Shown: positions 5,371 through 5,412 of the stretch, piece after piece | Layout: each line of letters starts with the position of its first letter | Position numbering within the stretch: position 1 is the first letter of the stretch | Assembly (NCBI GenBank): GCA_900555605.1 | Contig: USLW01000167.1 | Coordinates: forward strand, 1 to 5,412 | Direction of reading: 5' to 3' | DNA length: 5,412 bases | Origin: an uncultured Clostridium sp. | GTDB lineage: Bacteria; Bacillota; Clostridia; UBA1212; UBA1255 | The notes under the pieces: model-generated | What the model was told of the DNA's origin: nothing | Databases searched by the model: none | The model's input: the letters and a program-made list of their open reading frames with translations, nothing else | Program-made: the position numbers and the translations under genes

Positions 5371-5400
5371 CGGCAGAGTCCCGTTCGCAGGACTCTGCCG
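5371..5400. terminator. Perfect 11-bp inverted repeat, terminator-like, direction unclear
   Basis: CGGCAGAGTCC (5371-5381) and GGACTCTGCCG (5390-5400) form a perfect stem with an 8-base loop. Flanking AACAAA and TTTGTT give weak T-rich tails on both sides (TTTGTTCATTTC on plus, TAACTTTGTTC on minus). No plus-strand gene ends nearby, so it most likely ends a minus-strand gene beyond the right edge and separates it from the ABC unit. The tails are poor in T, so its strength is uncertain. Confidence 0.65.
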
Positions 5401-5412
5401 TTTGTTCATTTC

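Larger units (their letters stand above)
5171..5412. other. AT-rich intergenic region at right edge
   Basis: The 242 bp upstream of the ABC ATPase hold its ribosome binding site, a candidate promoter, three copies of a short AGAAAAT-type repeat (5263-5270, 5281-5288 and 5321-5327) and a terminator-like inverted repeat. A 61-codon minus-strand frame (5167-5352) starts with GTG without a ribosome binding site, overlaps the ATPase start and looks like no known protein, so I do not call it a gene. Confidence 0.6.

Noticed and set aside
1..5412. Mobile element, CRISPR array, phage or defence system
   Set aside because: No transposase, integrase, regular repeat array, target-site duplication or defence domain was found on either strand.

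Overview
The window looks like ordinary chromosomal sequence from a spore-forming, low-to-mid GC Firmicute, most likely a clostridial gut-type bacterium. The evidence is the rpsO-pnp pair, two small CotF-type spore coat proteins, strong purine-rich ribosome binding sites, UUG starts and intrinsic terminators. I see no mobile element, CRISPR array, tRNA or rRNA. I also see no gene cluster that points to an undescribed system.

Layout. Positions 1-1323 hold a minus-strand unit, rpsO then pnp, which runs off the left edge. It has a near-consensus promoter, a structured rpsO leader, a hairpin after rpsO and a long stem-loop in the pnp leader. Upstream of it (1358-1854) is a two-gene minus-strand unit for small spore coat proteins, ended by a clear intrinsic terminator just before the rpsO promoter. 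A 193-bp divergent spacer follows. Then comes a plus-strand pair (2064-3576): a TVP38/TMEM64 (VTT/DedA-like) membrane protein and a family 8 glycosyltransferase. This pair converges, 14 bp apart and with no visible terminator, on a minus-strand ABC transporter (3591-5170) made of an ATPase followed by an ABC-2 type permease. The right edge is AT-rich intergenic DNA with a likely promoter for the transporter and a perfect 11-bp inverted repeat that looks like a terminator.

How the genes work together. S15 and PNPase belong to ribosome assembly and RNA turnover, and their linkage is widely conserved. The two coat proteins are probably made together during sporulation. The VTT protein and the glycosyltransferase probably act at the cell envelope, but their substrates cannot be read from sequence. 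The ABC pair forms a plausible exporter without a linked regulator in the window.

The points most worth a second look are the duplicated, foldable element in the rpsO leader, the pnp leader stem, the possible two-part CotF bundle, and the abrupt fall in GC content within pnp over the first ~100 bases of the window.
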